From: an uncultured Maribacter sp.
GTDB lineage: Bacteria; Bacteroidota; Bacteroidia; Flavobacteriales; Flavobacteriaceae
Length of the DNA stretch: 8,736 bases
Reading direction: 5' to 3'
Assembly: GCA_905479535.1 (NCBI GenBank)
Contig: CAJQMW010000447.1
Coordinates: 1-8,736 of the forward strand
Shown: positions 1-6,553 of the stretch, one piece after another
Numbering within the stretch: the stretch's first letter is position 1
Layout of the letters: the number at the start of each line of letters is the position of its first letter
Made by a program: the position numbers and the translations under genes
The notes under the pieces: model-generated
The model's input: only the letters and a program-made list of their open reading frames with translations
What the model was told of the DNA's origin: nothing
The model's database searches: none

Positions 1-4
1 AGTA

Positions 5-1537
5 ATGAAAAAACTCAGATTAATTTTAGGAGACCAATTAAATCAGAAGCATTCTTGGTTCAATACTGTGGATGATGATGTTACCTACATAATGGCAGAG
101 ATGCGCCAAGAAACGGATTACGTAAAGCATCATATCCAAAAAGTTGTTGGGTTTTTTCTGGCGATGCGTAGTTTTTCCGAAGAAATGGAAGAAAAAGGCC
201 ATCACTTTATTTATCATCGTATTTCCGATAAGGAGAATCCGCAAAATCTAGAAAAAATAATCTCAAAATTTATTGAGGAAACCGGTGCTAAAAAGTTCGA
301 GTACCAACTGCCGGACGAATTTCGTCTGGACGAACAACTAAAATCAATATGCAAAAACTTGAATATTGATACCGAGGCTTTCGATTCCGAGCATTTCTTT
401 ACCACACGCTTTGAGTTAAAGGATTTTTATGAGGGGAAAAAACAGCTCATCATGGAAAACTTTTATCGCATGATGCGAAAGAAACACGACATTATGATGG
501 TGAACGGTCAACCAGATGGGGGAAAATGGAACTACGACCAAAGTAACCGTAAAAAGTGGAAGGGAGAGCCTGAAATACCTCATGAAAGAGGCTTTAGAAA
601 GGATACTTCCAAAATTTTAGAAGAAATAGAAAACGCTGGTGTAAATACTTTTGGTATTATAGAATCGGAAAATTTTAATTGGCCTACCACCCGGGCTGAT
701 TGTCGTTCCGTATTGAACTATTTCTGCAAGAACCTTCTCATACATTTTGGGGACTACCAAGATGCCCTGCATACCGATGAGAAGTTCCTGTTCCACTCAA
801 GACTTTCCTTCGCTATGAACAGCAAGATATTAAGTCCTAGAGAGGTGATTGAAAAGGTTTTGGATTTTTATTACGATAATGAAAAGGACATTCATATCTC
901 ACAGGTCGAGGGTTTTGTAAGGCAGATTTTAGGATGGCGGGAATATATGCGCGGGATCTATTGGAAAGAAATGCCCGGTTATAAAAAACTGAATAAACTC
1001 GAAAACTACAATAAGCTACCGGACTTCTTCTGGACCGGTAAAACAAAAATGAATTGTTTGAAACATGCCATCGGGCAGAGTTTGGACGAGGCCTACGCCC
1101 ACCATATACAGCGACTTATGATTATTGGGAATTACGCCCTGCTTACCCAATTGCATCCGGACGAGGTAGACGAATGGTATTTAGGCGTTTATATAGATGC
1201 CATAGAATGGGTAGAAATTACCAATACACGAGGAATGAGTCAGTTTGCGGATGGCGGCATCGTAGCTACAAAACCTTATGTAAGCAGTGCTAACTACATC
1301 AACAAAATGAGTAACTACTGCGCTGGTTGCCAGTACAGTCATACCAAAAAAGTTGGCGAAAACGCCTGTCCCTTTAATGCGCTGTACTGGAATTTTTTGG
1401 AAGAAAAGAAGGAACACTTCTCCGATAATAACCGCATGGCGATGATGATGAGCCTATTGGATAAGAAAAGTGCAACTGAGCTTGATAGCCTAAGGGAGCG
1501 TGCCCAAAAAATTATTGCGAATCCTGACGGATTTTAA
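5..1537 (+). CDS. Iron-sulfur bacterial cryptochrome/photolyase, (6-4) photolyase type (PhrB-like, DPRP family)
   Basis: This is a 510-residue light-dependent DNA repair flavoprotein, predicted to revert UV-induced (6-4) pyrimidine photoproducts using FAD. The N-terminus (KLRLILGDQLN, residues 3-13) is the hallmark start of the deoxyribodipyrimidine photolyase-related alpha/beta antenna domain, roughly residues 1-130; the helical FAD domain fills the C-terminal half. Four cysteines, C351, C439, C442 and C455, sit one residue off the [4Fe-4S] ligands I recall for Agrobacterium PhrB (350, 438, 441, 454). The His-His pair H366-H367 in AHHIQRL matches the PhrB active-site pair. Length matches the family (about 507). 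The start at base 5 leaves almost no upstream sequence in the window, but the family N-terminus begins here, so the gene is probably complete. It converges on clpP across a hairpin terminator. Family assignment is firm; lesion specificity ((6-4) rather than CPD) is inferred from family membership. Confidence 0.93.
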   Translation: MKKLRLILGDQLNQKHSWFNTVDDDVTYIMAEMRQETDYVKHHIQKVVGFFLAMRSFSEEMEEKGHHFIYHRISDKENPQNLEKIISKFIEETGAKKFEYQLPDEFRLDEQLKSICKNLNIDTEAFDSEHFFTTRFELKDFYEGKKQLIMENFYRMMRKKHDIMMVNGQPDGGKWNYDQSNRKKWKGEPEIPHERGFRKDTSKILEEIENAGVNTFGIIESENFNWPTTRADCRSVLNYFCKNLLIHFGDYQDALHTDEKFLFHSRLSFAMNSKILSPREVIEKVLDFYYDNEKDIHISQVEGFVRQILGWREYMRGIYWKEMPGYKKLNKLENYNKLPDFFWTGKTKMNCLKHAIGQSLDEAYAHHIQRLMIIGNYALLTQLHPDEVDEWYLGVYIDAIEWVEITNTRGMSQFADGGIVATKPYVSSANYINKMSNYCAGCQYSHTKKVGENACPFNALYWNFLEEKKEHFSDNNRMAMMMSLLDKKSATELDSLRERAQKIIANPDGF

Positions 1538-1630
1538 AAATTTTCTCTCATTTTAAGGCATTACCGTTAACCAAAACCTAGTTTTTAATCGTATATATTG
1601 AAACTATTCCGCAAGAGCGTCTATATATAT

Positions 1631-1664
1631 AAAAGTCCTTTTCAACACGTTGGAAAGGACTTTT
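1631..1664. terminator. Bidirectional hairpin terminator between photolyase and clpP
   Basis: A 15-bp stem (1631-1645 with 1650-1664) contains one G-T pair and closes a 4-base CACG loop. The arms start with AAAA and end with TTTT, and further T-rich sequence follows on the + strand. The symmetric A/T flanks allow Rho-independent termination in both directions, as expected between the convergent photolyase and clpP genes. Confidence 0.85.
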
Positions 1665-1688
1665 TGTTTTGTTGAATTTTTTTGGCTT

Positions 1689-2237
1689 TTATTTTAGTAT
1701 CCCATCTACGATTCCGTATTCAATGGACTCAGTGGCATTCATCCAATAGTCCCTATCAAAATCCTTAAGCACCTTTTCAAATTTTTGTCCGCAATTATCG
1801 GCTAAGATCTGTGCGCTCAATTCCTTGGTTTTAATAATTTCCTTTGCCTGTATCTCAATATTCGAGGCTTGTCCCCTAGCCCCGCCACTTGGCTGATGTA
1901 TCATTACCTGGGCGTGTGGTTGTATAAAACGTCTTCCCTTTTTTCCAACGGATAATAAAATACTTCCCATAGAAGCCGCCAATCCTGTGCATATGGTTGA
2001 AACCGGACTTTTTAGACTTTTAATAGTATCGTAAATGGCAAAACCTGAAGTTACGTATCCGCCAGGACTATTTATATATAATTGAATTTCTTTATTGTTC
2101 TGCATATCCAAATACAACAACCTATCTATCACATGTTTGGCGGAACCATCTTCTACCATACCCCAAAGAAAAACCTTTCTTTCCTCCAACATTTTTTCGT
2201 CTATGGCCTCTTGTATTTTTCCCTTTTTAGCACTCAT
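1689..2237 (-). CDS. clpP: Short ClpP-family serine protease (ClpP paralogue)
   Basis: This is a 182-residue cytoplasmic ATP-dependent Clp protease proteolytic subunit. The catalytic triad is visible: S89 in GLAASMGS, H114 in VMIHQP, and D163 in DRDYW. The YINSPGG oxyanion-region motif (residues 54-60) and the handle segment with GGARGQASNIEIQAKEI (residues 118-134) are also intact. Compared with canonical ClpP (about 193-207 residues), the N-terminus is different: the propeptide and the axial-loop segment usually preceding the first strand are missing, and a charged stretch, MSAKKGKIQEAIDEKMLEE, takes their place. No clpX, tig or clpA lies next to it, so this is probably a second, stand-alone ClpP rather than the clpP of a clpP-clpX locus. 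A promoter-like match lies just upstream at 2261-2292, and the gene ends at the shared terminator. The protease family is certain; the paralogue status is inferred. Confidence 0.92.
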   Translation of the reverse strand: MSAKKGKIQEAIDEKMLEERKVFLWGMVEDGSAKHVIDRLLYLDMQNNKEIQLYINSPGGYVTSGFAIYDTIKSLKSPVSTICTGLAASMGSILLSVGKKGRRFIQPHAQVMIHQPSGGARGQASNIEIQAKEIIKTKELSAQILADNCGQKFEKVLKDFDRDYWMNATESIEYGIVDGILK

Positions 2238-2260
2238 ATATTTATCTTTTTTATCAAAAT

Positions 2261-2292
2261 CAAAATTAAGGAATTAATTATGAAACCTACAA
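2261..2292 (-). promoter_or_regulatory. Predicted Bacteroidota-type promoter of clpP
   Basis: On the minus strand an exact TAnnTTTG match (TAATTTTG, 2261-2268) lies 21 bases downstream of a TTG (2290-2292). This fits the flavobacterial TTG-N17-23-TAnnTTTG pattern. Transcription would begin roughly 18 bases before the clpP ATG. Confidence 0.5.
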
Positions 2293-2444
2293 TCTTAAAA
2301 AATTGGATGAGGGAATTATAAAAGTGTGGAATAAATCCAGACATGATTTTAAAATTGAGCACTAGAATGTTATTCTTAGCTTAAGGAAAAACTAGCCTTC
2401 AGTGAAGCCTAAACAATAATAAGTCGAAAGCAAATCGTTATTTA

Positions 2445-2452
2445 TATCTTTA
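2445..2452 (+). promoter_or_regulatory. Weak -7-like element upstream of the lipoprotein gene
   Basis: TATCTTTA differs from TAnnTTTG only in the last base and lies 17 bases before the ATG at 2470. I see no TTG/TTTG -33 element at the right distance, so this is a tentative call. The rest of the 232-bp divergent gap to clpP shows no other clear signal. Confidence 0.3.
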
Positions 2453-2469
2453 CATAAATACCAGAAATA

Positions 2470-3144
2470 ATGAAAAAGTACTTATTGCTATCCCTATCGT
2501 TGATTTTTGTCCTATCCAGTTGTAAGACCGATAAAAAGAAGGAAGCCGACACCCCTGTTAAGGAATTGAATATTTTGGAAAAAGTGGCCCAAGCCCACGG
2601 ATATGAAAATTGGAAAGACGTTTCCAGCCTTAAGTTCACTTTCAATGTAGATAGGGATTCATCACACTTTGAGCGCACGTGGTTATGGCAACCTAAATCT
2701 AATGATGTGGTGTTCATGACTAGGGAAGATACAATTAGCTATAGTAGAAAGGCGGTAGATAGCACCATAGCTAAAACCGATGGTGGGTTCGTTAACGACA
2801 AGTTTTGGTTGTTGGCCCCTTATCAATTGGTGTGGGACCAGAACGGTTTCACTTATGAACATTCGAAAAATATGGAAGCACCCATCAGTAAACAGAAGAT
2901 GCACAAATTGACCACAATTTATGCAAACGAGGGCGGTTATACGCCCGGAGATGCCTATGATTATTATTTTGGCGATGATTACGTCATCAAAGAATGGGTA
3001 TTCAGAAAAGGAAATCAAGAAGAGCCTTCAATGGTAACCACTTGGGAAGGTTACAAGAACCTCAACGGGTTGGATATTGCGACCATGCATAAAATGCCTG
3101 AAAGCAATTTTCAACTTTACTTCACCAATATACAAGTAGAATAA
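2470..3144 (+). CDS. Exported lipoprotein of unknown function (DUF6503-like / LolA-like fold suspected)
   Basis: A 224-residue protein begins with a lipoprotein signal peptide: a KK charge, a hydrophobic stretch of about 12 residues, then the lipobox LSSC with lipidated C18. The following residues KTDKKKEAD form a charged linker. The mature protein (about 45-224) is rich in aromatic residues and beta-strand-like segments, such as the WLWQP and DAYDYYFGDDYVIKEW regions. It begins with an AHGYENW-VSSLKFTFN pattern typical of Bacteroidota lipoproteins related in layout to LolA/LppX or DUF6503 proteins; I suggest this from memory and it needs a profile search. It probably sits on the outer membrane facing the periplasm, or at the surface. 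No enzymatic motif is visible. It stands alone, divergent from clpP and followed by a gene remnant, and no terminator hairpin was seen after it. Confidence 0.85.
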   Translation: MKKYLLLSLSLIFVLSSCKTDKKKEADTPVKELNILEKVAQAHGYENWKDVSSLKFTFNVDRDSSHFERTWLWQPKSNDVVFMTREDTISYSRKAVDSTIAKTDGGFVNDKFWLLAPYQLVWDQNGFTYEHSKNMEAPISKQKMHKLTTIYANEGGYTPGDAYDYYFGDDYVIKEWVFRKGNQEEPSMVTTWEGYKNLNGLDIATMHKMPESNFQLYFTNIQVE

Positions 3145-3191
3145 CTTTTACCCATTTTATTTTCTGTCGCAGTTAAGTTAATTTAGGCATT

Positions 3192-3451
3192 ATGCGCTTA
3201 TCCTTTTTCTTATTTCCTTTTTTATTGGATGCCCTCACTTTTGGTCAAAAGCAGTAAGAAGATACTGTCTTGGATAAGGATGCAATAAGTACTAAAAATA
3301 ACAGAAAGATATTTTCAAACTATAATTTCCTTACAACGAGACGTATTGGCAATCTCAGAACCAACTCCTATTCACCAAAGAAATGTCCGCCTTTATTCAA
3401 AAAATGGGTGCCGATAGTAAGGAGTTTAAAGTGAGGAGCAATTTAGATTGA
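3192..3451 (+). pseudogene. Decayed gene for a small exported protein (stop codon plus frameshift)
   Basis: The 329 bp between the lipoprotein and MFS genes hold no intact gene but do hold a recognisable remnant. An ATG at 3192 opens a signal-peptide-like start (MRLSFFLFPFLLDALTFGQ), which reaches a TAA at 3255-3257 after 21 codons. The same frame then continues with protein-like sequence (EDTVLDKDAISTKNN) to about 3328. From about 3326 the coherent frame switches by -1 and reads YNETYWQSQNQLL, then FTKEMSAFIQKMGADSKEF and a final VRSNLD before TGA at 3449-3451. One substitution and one base deletion (or sequencing errors) would restore a protein of about 86 residues. It may also have lost an internal part of a longer gene. 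I do not recognise the family. A near-match to the -7 element (TAATTTAG, 3179-3186) precedes the ATG. Confidence 0.5.
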
Positions 3452-3473
3452 GCTGATAAATTCAAAATCACGC

Positions 3474-4622
3474 TTATTTCGTTTTATTTTTCAGCCTAAA
3501 ACTAGCCCCTAGGATAAGTAGCGCAAAACCCAATAGCAACCAAAAACTGGATTTCAAAGAGTAGCTTTCTGCCAGAAAACCCAGAATAGGAGGAGCACAT
3601 AAAAACCCCGCATATCCCGTTCCAGCAATAAAAGCTATTCCCTGTGAGGACTCAACACCTTTTACATTGCCGCCTATTCTAAAGATTTCCGGTACCATAA
3701 CGGAAAAACCCAAACCGCTCAAAGCAAAACCTGTAATGGCCAAATACGTATGGGTCGTCAATACTAGTATATAGCCAATCATCGCTAAACCTGCCCCTAA
3801 GGCGACCATTTTCACTGATCCCATTTTGGCACTGACCCCATCACCCAAAAAGCGCCCCAATGTCATCGTAATCTGAAAACCTAAAAAACCAGCACCCCAA
3901 AGTGCTTCTGGAGCAACACTAACTTCCATTAAGTAAAGACCACTCCAATCAACTATAGCTCCCTCGCTTCCCATGGCCACAAATGAAATAAGACCCAATA
4001 ATAGAATCGGTTTAAAGAGACCTAAATTAAATGGTTCTTTTTCTATGGTCTCCGCTACTTGTTGGACATATTTTTTGTGAAAAATAAGGTTCACGAAGAA
4101 CACCAAAGCCACCGCCAGACCCATGTGTAGGACAGGATTGCCCAATGGCCCGATTAGAAAACTTCCAACTCCCGCTAATACACCTCCCAAACTAAAAAAT
4201 CCATGGGAGGCTGACATAAATTTTACCCTATCCTTTTTTTCGAGCTCTGTTACCAAGGTATTCATGGATATATCCGTAAAACCATTCGATGCCCCAAAAA
4301 GGAAAAGTGCTCCCATCAGTGCATAATAGCTTGGGGCCATTAAGGGTAACATGGCAGCTGTACAGCTAAGCAATACGCCATACCAAGTAGCTTTACCAAC
4401 ACCAATTTTATTAATAATAGATGAGGCAAAAGGAAAAATTGAAAAAACCCCTAAGGACAAAAAGAATATGGCAAACCCCAATTGAGATTTATCAATGGAC
4501 AAAGCCTCCTTGACCGTTGGAATATAAATGGCCCAAGTTCCGAACAAAATATTCAAACTGGCAAATACCCAAGAAGGACCAAAATACCTTGAATTGGTAA
4601 GGATGAGTTTAAGTGATTTCAT
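3474..4622 (-). CDS. Major facilitator superfamily transporter, YbjJ-like
   Basis: A 382-residue inner-membrane protein with about twelve hydrophobic segments and a short cytoplasmic tail (RLKNKTK). The substrate is unknown. Two conserved blocks place it in the YbjJ-like MFS branch: DISMNTLVTELE followed by MSASHGFFSLGG (about residues 117-147), and GSEGAIVDWSGLYL at the start of the second half. Short loops after TM2 (NKIGVGK) and TM8 (SAKMGSVK) take the place of the usual MFS motif A. The gene starts 48 bp after the kynU stop on the same strand with no TAnnTTTG element or terminator between them, so it is probably co-transcribed with kynU. A role in export or uptake of kynurenine-pathway metabolites (for example anthranilate) is only an inference from that linkage. 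No terminator hairpin is obvious downstream. Confidence 0.88.
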   Translation of the reverse strand: MKSLKLILTNSRYFGPSWVFASLNILFGTWAIYIPTVKEALSIDKSQLGFAIFFLSLGVFSIFPFASSIINKIGVGKATWYGVLLSCTAAMLPLMAPSYYALMGALFLFGASNGFTDISMNTLVTELEKKDRVKFMSASHGFFSLGGVLAGVGSFLIGPLGNPVLHMGLAVALVFFVNLIFHKKYVQQVAETIEKEPFNLGLFKPILLLGLISFVAMGSEGAIVDWSGLYLMEVSVAPEALWGAGFLGFQITMTLGRFLGDGVSAKMGSVKMVALGAGLAMIGYILVLTTHTYLAITGFALSGLGFSVMVPEIFRIGGNVKGVESSQGIAFIAGTGYAGFLCAPPILGFLAESYSLKSSFWLLLGFALLILGASFRLKNKTK

Positions 4623-4670
4623 TGATTATCGGGAAGGTTGATTTTTTATTTGGCTAGTTGAACTCAGAAA

Positions 4671-5942
4671 CTATTTGTTAAGTATCCCCTCTTTTAAGAT
4701 TTGCCCAAACCGGTACATATCCTCAAAGGAACAATAGAAAGGAGCTGGTGCCAAACGGATGACGTTAGGCTCGCGCCAATCTGTAATTACTCCGTTTTCC
4801 ATTAAATAATTAAATAAAGGCTTACCTTGTCCGTGTAAAAAAACCGATAATTGGCAACCCCTATCCTTTGGAGTGATAATTTCAAAAGTACTCTCCGCCA
4901 CTTCGGCATCAATTTCTTTTAAAACGAATTCCAAATAAGCAACAATAGCATTCCTTTTCTCAATTAACATTGGCATACCAACTTCCTCAAAAAGTTCTAG
5001 CGATGCCAAATACGGGGCTACCGATAAAATAGGGGCATTACTCAATTGCCAGGCATCCGCGTTTTCCATAGGTTCAAACTCAGGCCTCATCAGAAAACGC
5101 GTTTCTTTTTTGGTACCCCACCAACCCTCAAACCTTGGTATATCCTTTCTACCGAGATAGCGTTCGTGTACAAAGATTCCGGAGGCATTGCCAGGGCCAC
5201 TGTTCATGTACTTGTAGCTGCACCATGCGGCAAAATCGGCATTCCAATCATGAAGTTTTAGTTCTACGTTCCCCACCCCGTGCGCCAGATCCCAACCAAC
5301 ATTCGCTCCCACTGCTTTACCGGCTTTGGTAATCGTTTCCATATCCATTACTTGGCCGTTGTAATAATTTACGCCTCCAATAAGTACCAAGGCCAGCTCC
5401 TCTCCTACTTCATTGATTTTTTCAATAATATCTTCGGTTCGCCAAAAGTGCTCCCCACTCCTCTTCTTAACTTCAAAAATGGTATCATTTGGGTTAAGGC
5501 CGTGAAAGCGGGCCTGACTCTGCAGCATGTATTGATCGCTTGGAAAGGCTTTTTCCTCACAAATAATCTTATATCTTTTGGTGCTAGGTCTGTAGAAAGA
5601 CACCATTAACAAGTGAAGGTTAACGGTCAGCGTATTCATTACGGATATTTCTTTTGCTTTCGCTCCCACTACTTTGGCAAGGGGTTCTGCCAATCGCTCA
5701 TGGTAGTCCCACCAGGGTTTCTTGGCATAAAAATGGCCTTCCACGGCCAATTCTGCCCAATCCTTCATCACCTCATCAACATAGTTCTTCGTTCGTTTGG
5801 GTTGTAGGCCCAACGAGTTACCCGTAAAGTAGATGACGTCTTTTCCGTTTATCTTGGGGAAATGAAATTCTTGTCGGTATTTCCTAAGCGGGTCTTTGGC
5901 GTCCAATTTCTTTGCAAAGGCCAGGGTGTTCTCAAATTGCAT
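4671..5942 (-). CDS. kynU: Kynureninase
   Basis: A PLP-dependent hydrolase that cleaves L-kynurenine to anthranilate and L-alanine, or 3-hydroxykynurenine to 3-hydroxyanthranilate and alanine, in the cytoplasm. The chosen start gives 423 residues, close to the bacterial family (about 416). Visible motifs, numbered from this start, are TGNSLGLQP near the N-terminus, FPSD (133-136), the cofactor-binding WDLAHG (D218, H221), and SYKYMNSGPG with the Schiff-base lysine K244. The reading frame also has an ATG 14 codons further upstream at 5984. However, a near-perfect promoter (5957-5985) lies over that stretch, and the family N-terminus begins with the MQFENTLAFAKKLD segment, so the start at 5942 is preferred. 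Upstream lies a GNAT gene (86-bp gap); the MFS gene follows. No kynurenine monooxygenase or tryptophan dioxygenase gene is in the window. Confidence 0.95.
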   Translation of the reverse strand: MQFENTLAFAKKLDAKDPLRKYRQEFHFPKINGKDVIYFTGNSLGLQPKRTKNYVDEVMKDWAELAVEGHFYAKKPWWDYHERLAEPLAKVVGAKAKEISVMNTLTVNLHLLMVSFYRPSTKRYKIICEEKAFPSDQYMLQSQARFHGLNPNDTIFEVKKRSGEHFWRTEDIIEKINEVGEELALVLIGGVNYYNGQVMDMETITKAGKAVGANVGWDLAHGVGNVELKLHDWNADFAAWCSYKYMNSGPGNASGIFVHERYLGRKDIPRFEGWWGTKKETRFLMRPEFEPMENADAWQLSNAPILSVAPYLASLELFEEVGMPMLIEKRNAIVAYLEFVLKEIDAEVAESTFEIITPKDRGCQLSVFLHGQGKPLFNYLMENGVITDWREPNVIRLAPAPFYCSFEDMYRFGQILKEGILNK

Positions 5943-5956
5943 AGGATTCTTTTTTT

Positions 5957-5985
5957 CAAAAATACGACAATGGATAACACCCAAA
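5957..5985 (-). promoter_or_regulatory. Predicted Bacteroidota-type promoter of kynU
   Basis: On the minus strand TTTG (5982-5985) is followed after 17 bases by TATTTTTG (5957-5964), a full match to the TTTG / TAnnTTTG consensus. The transcript would start about 10 bases before the ATG at 5942 and would exclude the upstream in-frame ATG at 5984. Confidence 0.6.
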
Positions 5986-6028
5986 CATTTTTATATGCCC
6001 TTGGAAGTATAGAAATCCCCGAGTGTTT

Positions 6029-6490
6029 TTAAGAAATCCGCATTTCAAGAATGTGCTTTTTAAAGCCCATCTTCTCGTAGGCCTTTATGGCCGGTATATT
6101 TTCGTCATACACGGTTAAACGAATCTCGGTCAGACCTTTGGATAGGGACCATTCCCTCAGGGCATCCACTACCAAGCCGTTAATGCCCTTTCCTCTAAAA
6201 TCAGGATGCGTATACATAAAACCCAAATAGGAATAGAATTCATGATTTAAATAGTGCCGGGCCTTTTTTTTAAGGGCATAACCACAGGCAATCAGCTTTG
6301 AACCGGACTCCACAACCACTACTTTGGCATCCTCAGAAGTAAGGAGTTCGGGTAAATCATAATAGGTTATTTCTCCCTTTTCCAAGGTTGGGTCAAAAGG
6401 TCGTTCCGCCCTGATGACGCCTTGTTCAAACTGTAACAATACTTCCAAATCGTCCTCGTTCGCTTCTCTTAGTACAATATCCTCTATCAT
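6029..6490 (-). CDS. GNAT-family N-acetyltransferase
   Basis: A 153-residue single-domain acetyl-CoA-dependent N-acetyltransferase. The N-terminal strand IVLREANEDDLEVL is the typical GNAT opening. The acetyl-CoA pyrophosphate-binding motif A is GFMYTHPDFRGKGIN (90-104), with R99, G100 and G102 giving the RxxGxG-type turn. Motif B follows in LTVYDENIPAIKAYEKMGF (125-143), with the characteristic N-AI-YEKMGF ending. Length is normal for the family. The substrate cannot be told from sequence; small-molecule amines, amino acids or protein N-termini are all possible. It is divergent from the O-methyltransferase gene across only 63 bp and lies upstream of kynU, which has its own promoter, so the two are not necessarily co-regulated. 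Confidence 0.9.
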   Translation of the reverse strand: MIEDIVLREANEDDLEVLLQFEQGVIRAERPFDPTLEKGEITYYDLPELLTSEDAKVVVVESGSKLIACGYALKKKARHYLNHEFYSYLGFMYTHPDFRGKGINGLVVDALREWSLSKGLTEIRLTVYDENIPAIKAYEKMGFKKHILEMRIS

Positions 6491-6511
6491 TAGCCTTCTT
6501 ATTAGGAACGA

Positions 6512-6544
6512 TTAAAATACGTTATAAATCCATATTTTTACAAA
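6512..6544 (-). promoter_or_regulatory. Possible GNAT gene promoter
   Basis: On the minus strand TTTG (6541-6544) is followed after 21 bases by TATTTTAA (6512-6519), an imperfect match to TAnnTTTG. The predicted start would leave a leader of about 15 bases before the ATG at 6490. Its -33 part overlaps the start region of the divergent methyltransferase gene. Confidence 0.33.
6533..6540 (+). promoter_or_regulatory. Weak -7-like element of the O-methyltransferase gene
   Basis: TATTTTTA, one base off TAnnTTTG, ends 13 bases before the ATG at 6554. No TTG/TTTG lies at the expected upstream distance. The call rests on position and similarity only. Confidence 0.28.
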
Positions 6545-6553
6545 AAGATAGCC

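Noticed and set aside
1054..1293. 79-codon frame inside the photolyase gene in another + frame
   Set aside because: Overlaps the conserved FAD/Fe-S domain; arginine-rich out-of-frame translation.
2280..2321. Tiny reading frame of 13 codons (MKPTILKNWMREL) in the clpP-lipoprotein gap
   Set aside because: Too short, overlaps the predicted clpP promoter, and has no supporting features.
2082..2321. 79-codon frame on the + strand over the 5' half of clpP
   Set aside because: Antisense shadow of a clearly coding ClpP frame; low-complexity composition rich in Phe and Ile.
2385..2420. Small imperfect inverted repeats (around CTTCAGTGAAG) upstream of the lipoprotein gene
   Set aside because: Only 4 bp of perfect stem; not distinguishable from chance and no T run.
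2683..3018. 111-codon frame antisense to the lipoprotein gene
   Set aside because: The sense frame has a full lipoprotein signal and coherent composition; the antisense frame shows no motif.
5280..5609. 109-codon frame antisense to kynU
   Set aside because: Lies over the conserved kynureninase core, including the FPSD motif; no protein-like signature.
5943..5984. 14-codon N-terminal extension of kynU
   Set aside because: Covered by a strong promoter match and unlike the family N-terminus.
5945..6012. Distant AACACTC / GGGTGTT pairing downstream of the GNAT gene as a possible terminator
   Set aside because: Only 7 bp with a wobble and a loop of more than 30 bases; overlaps the kynU promoter.
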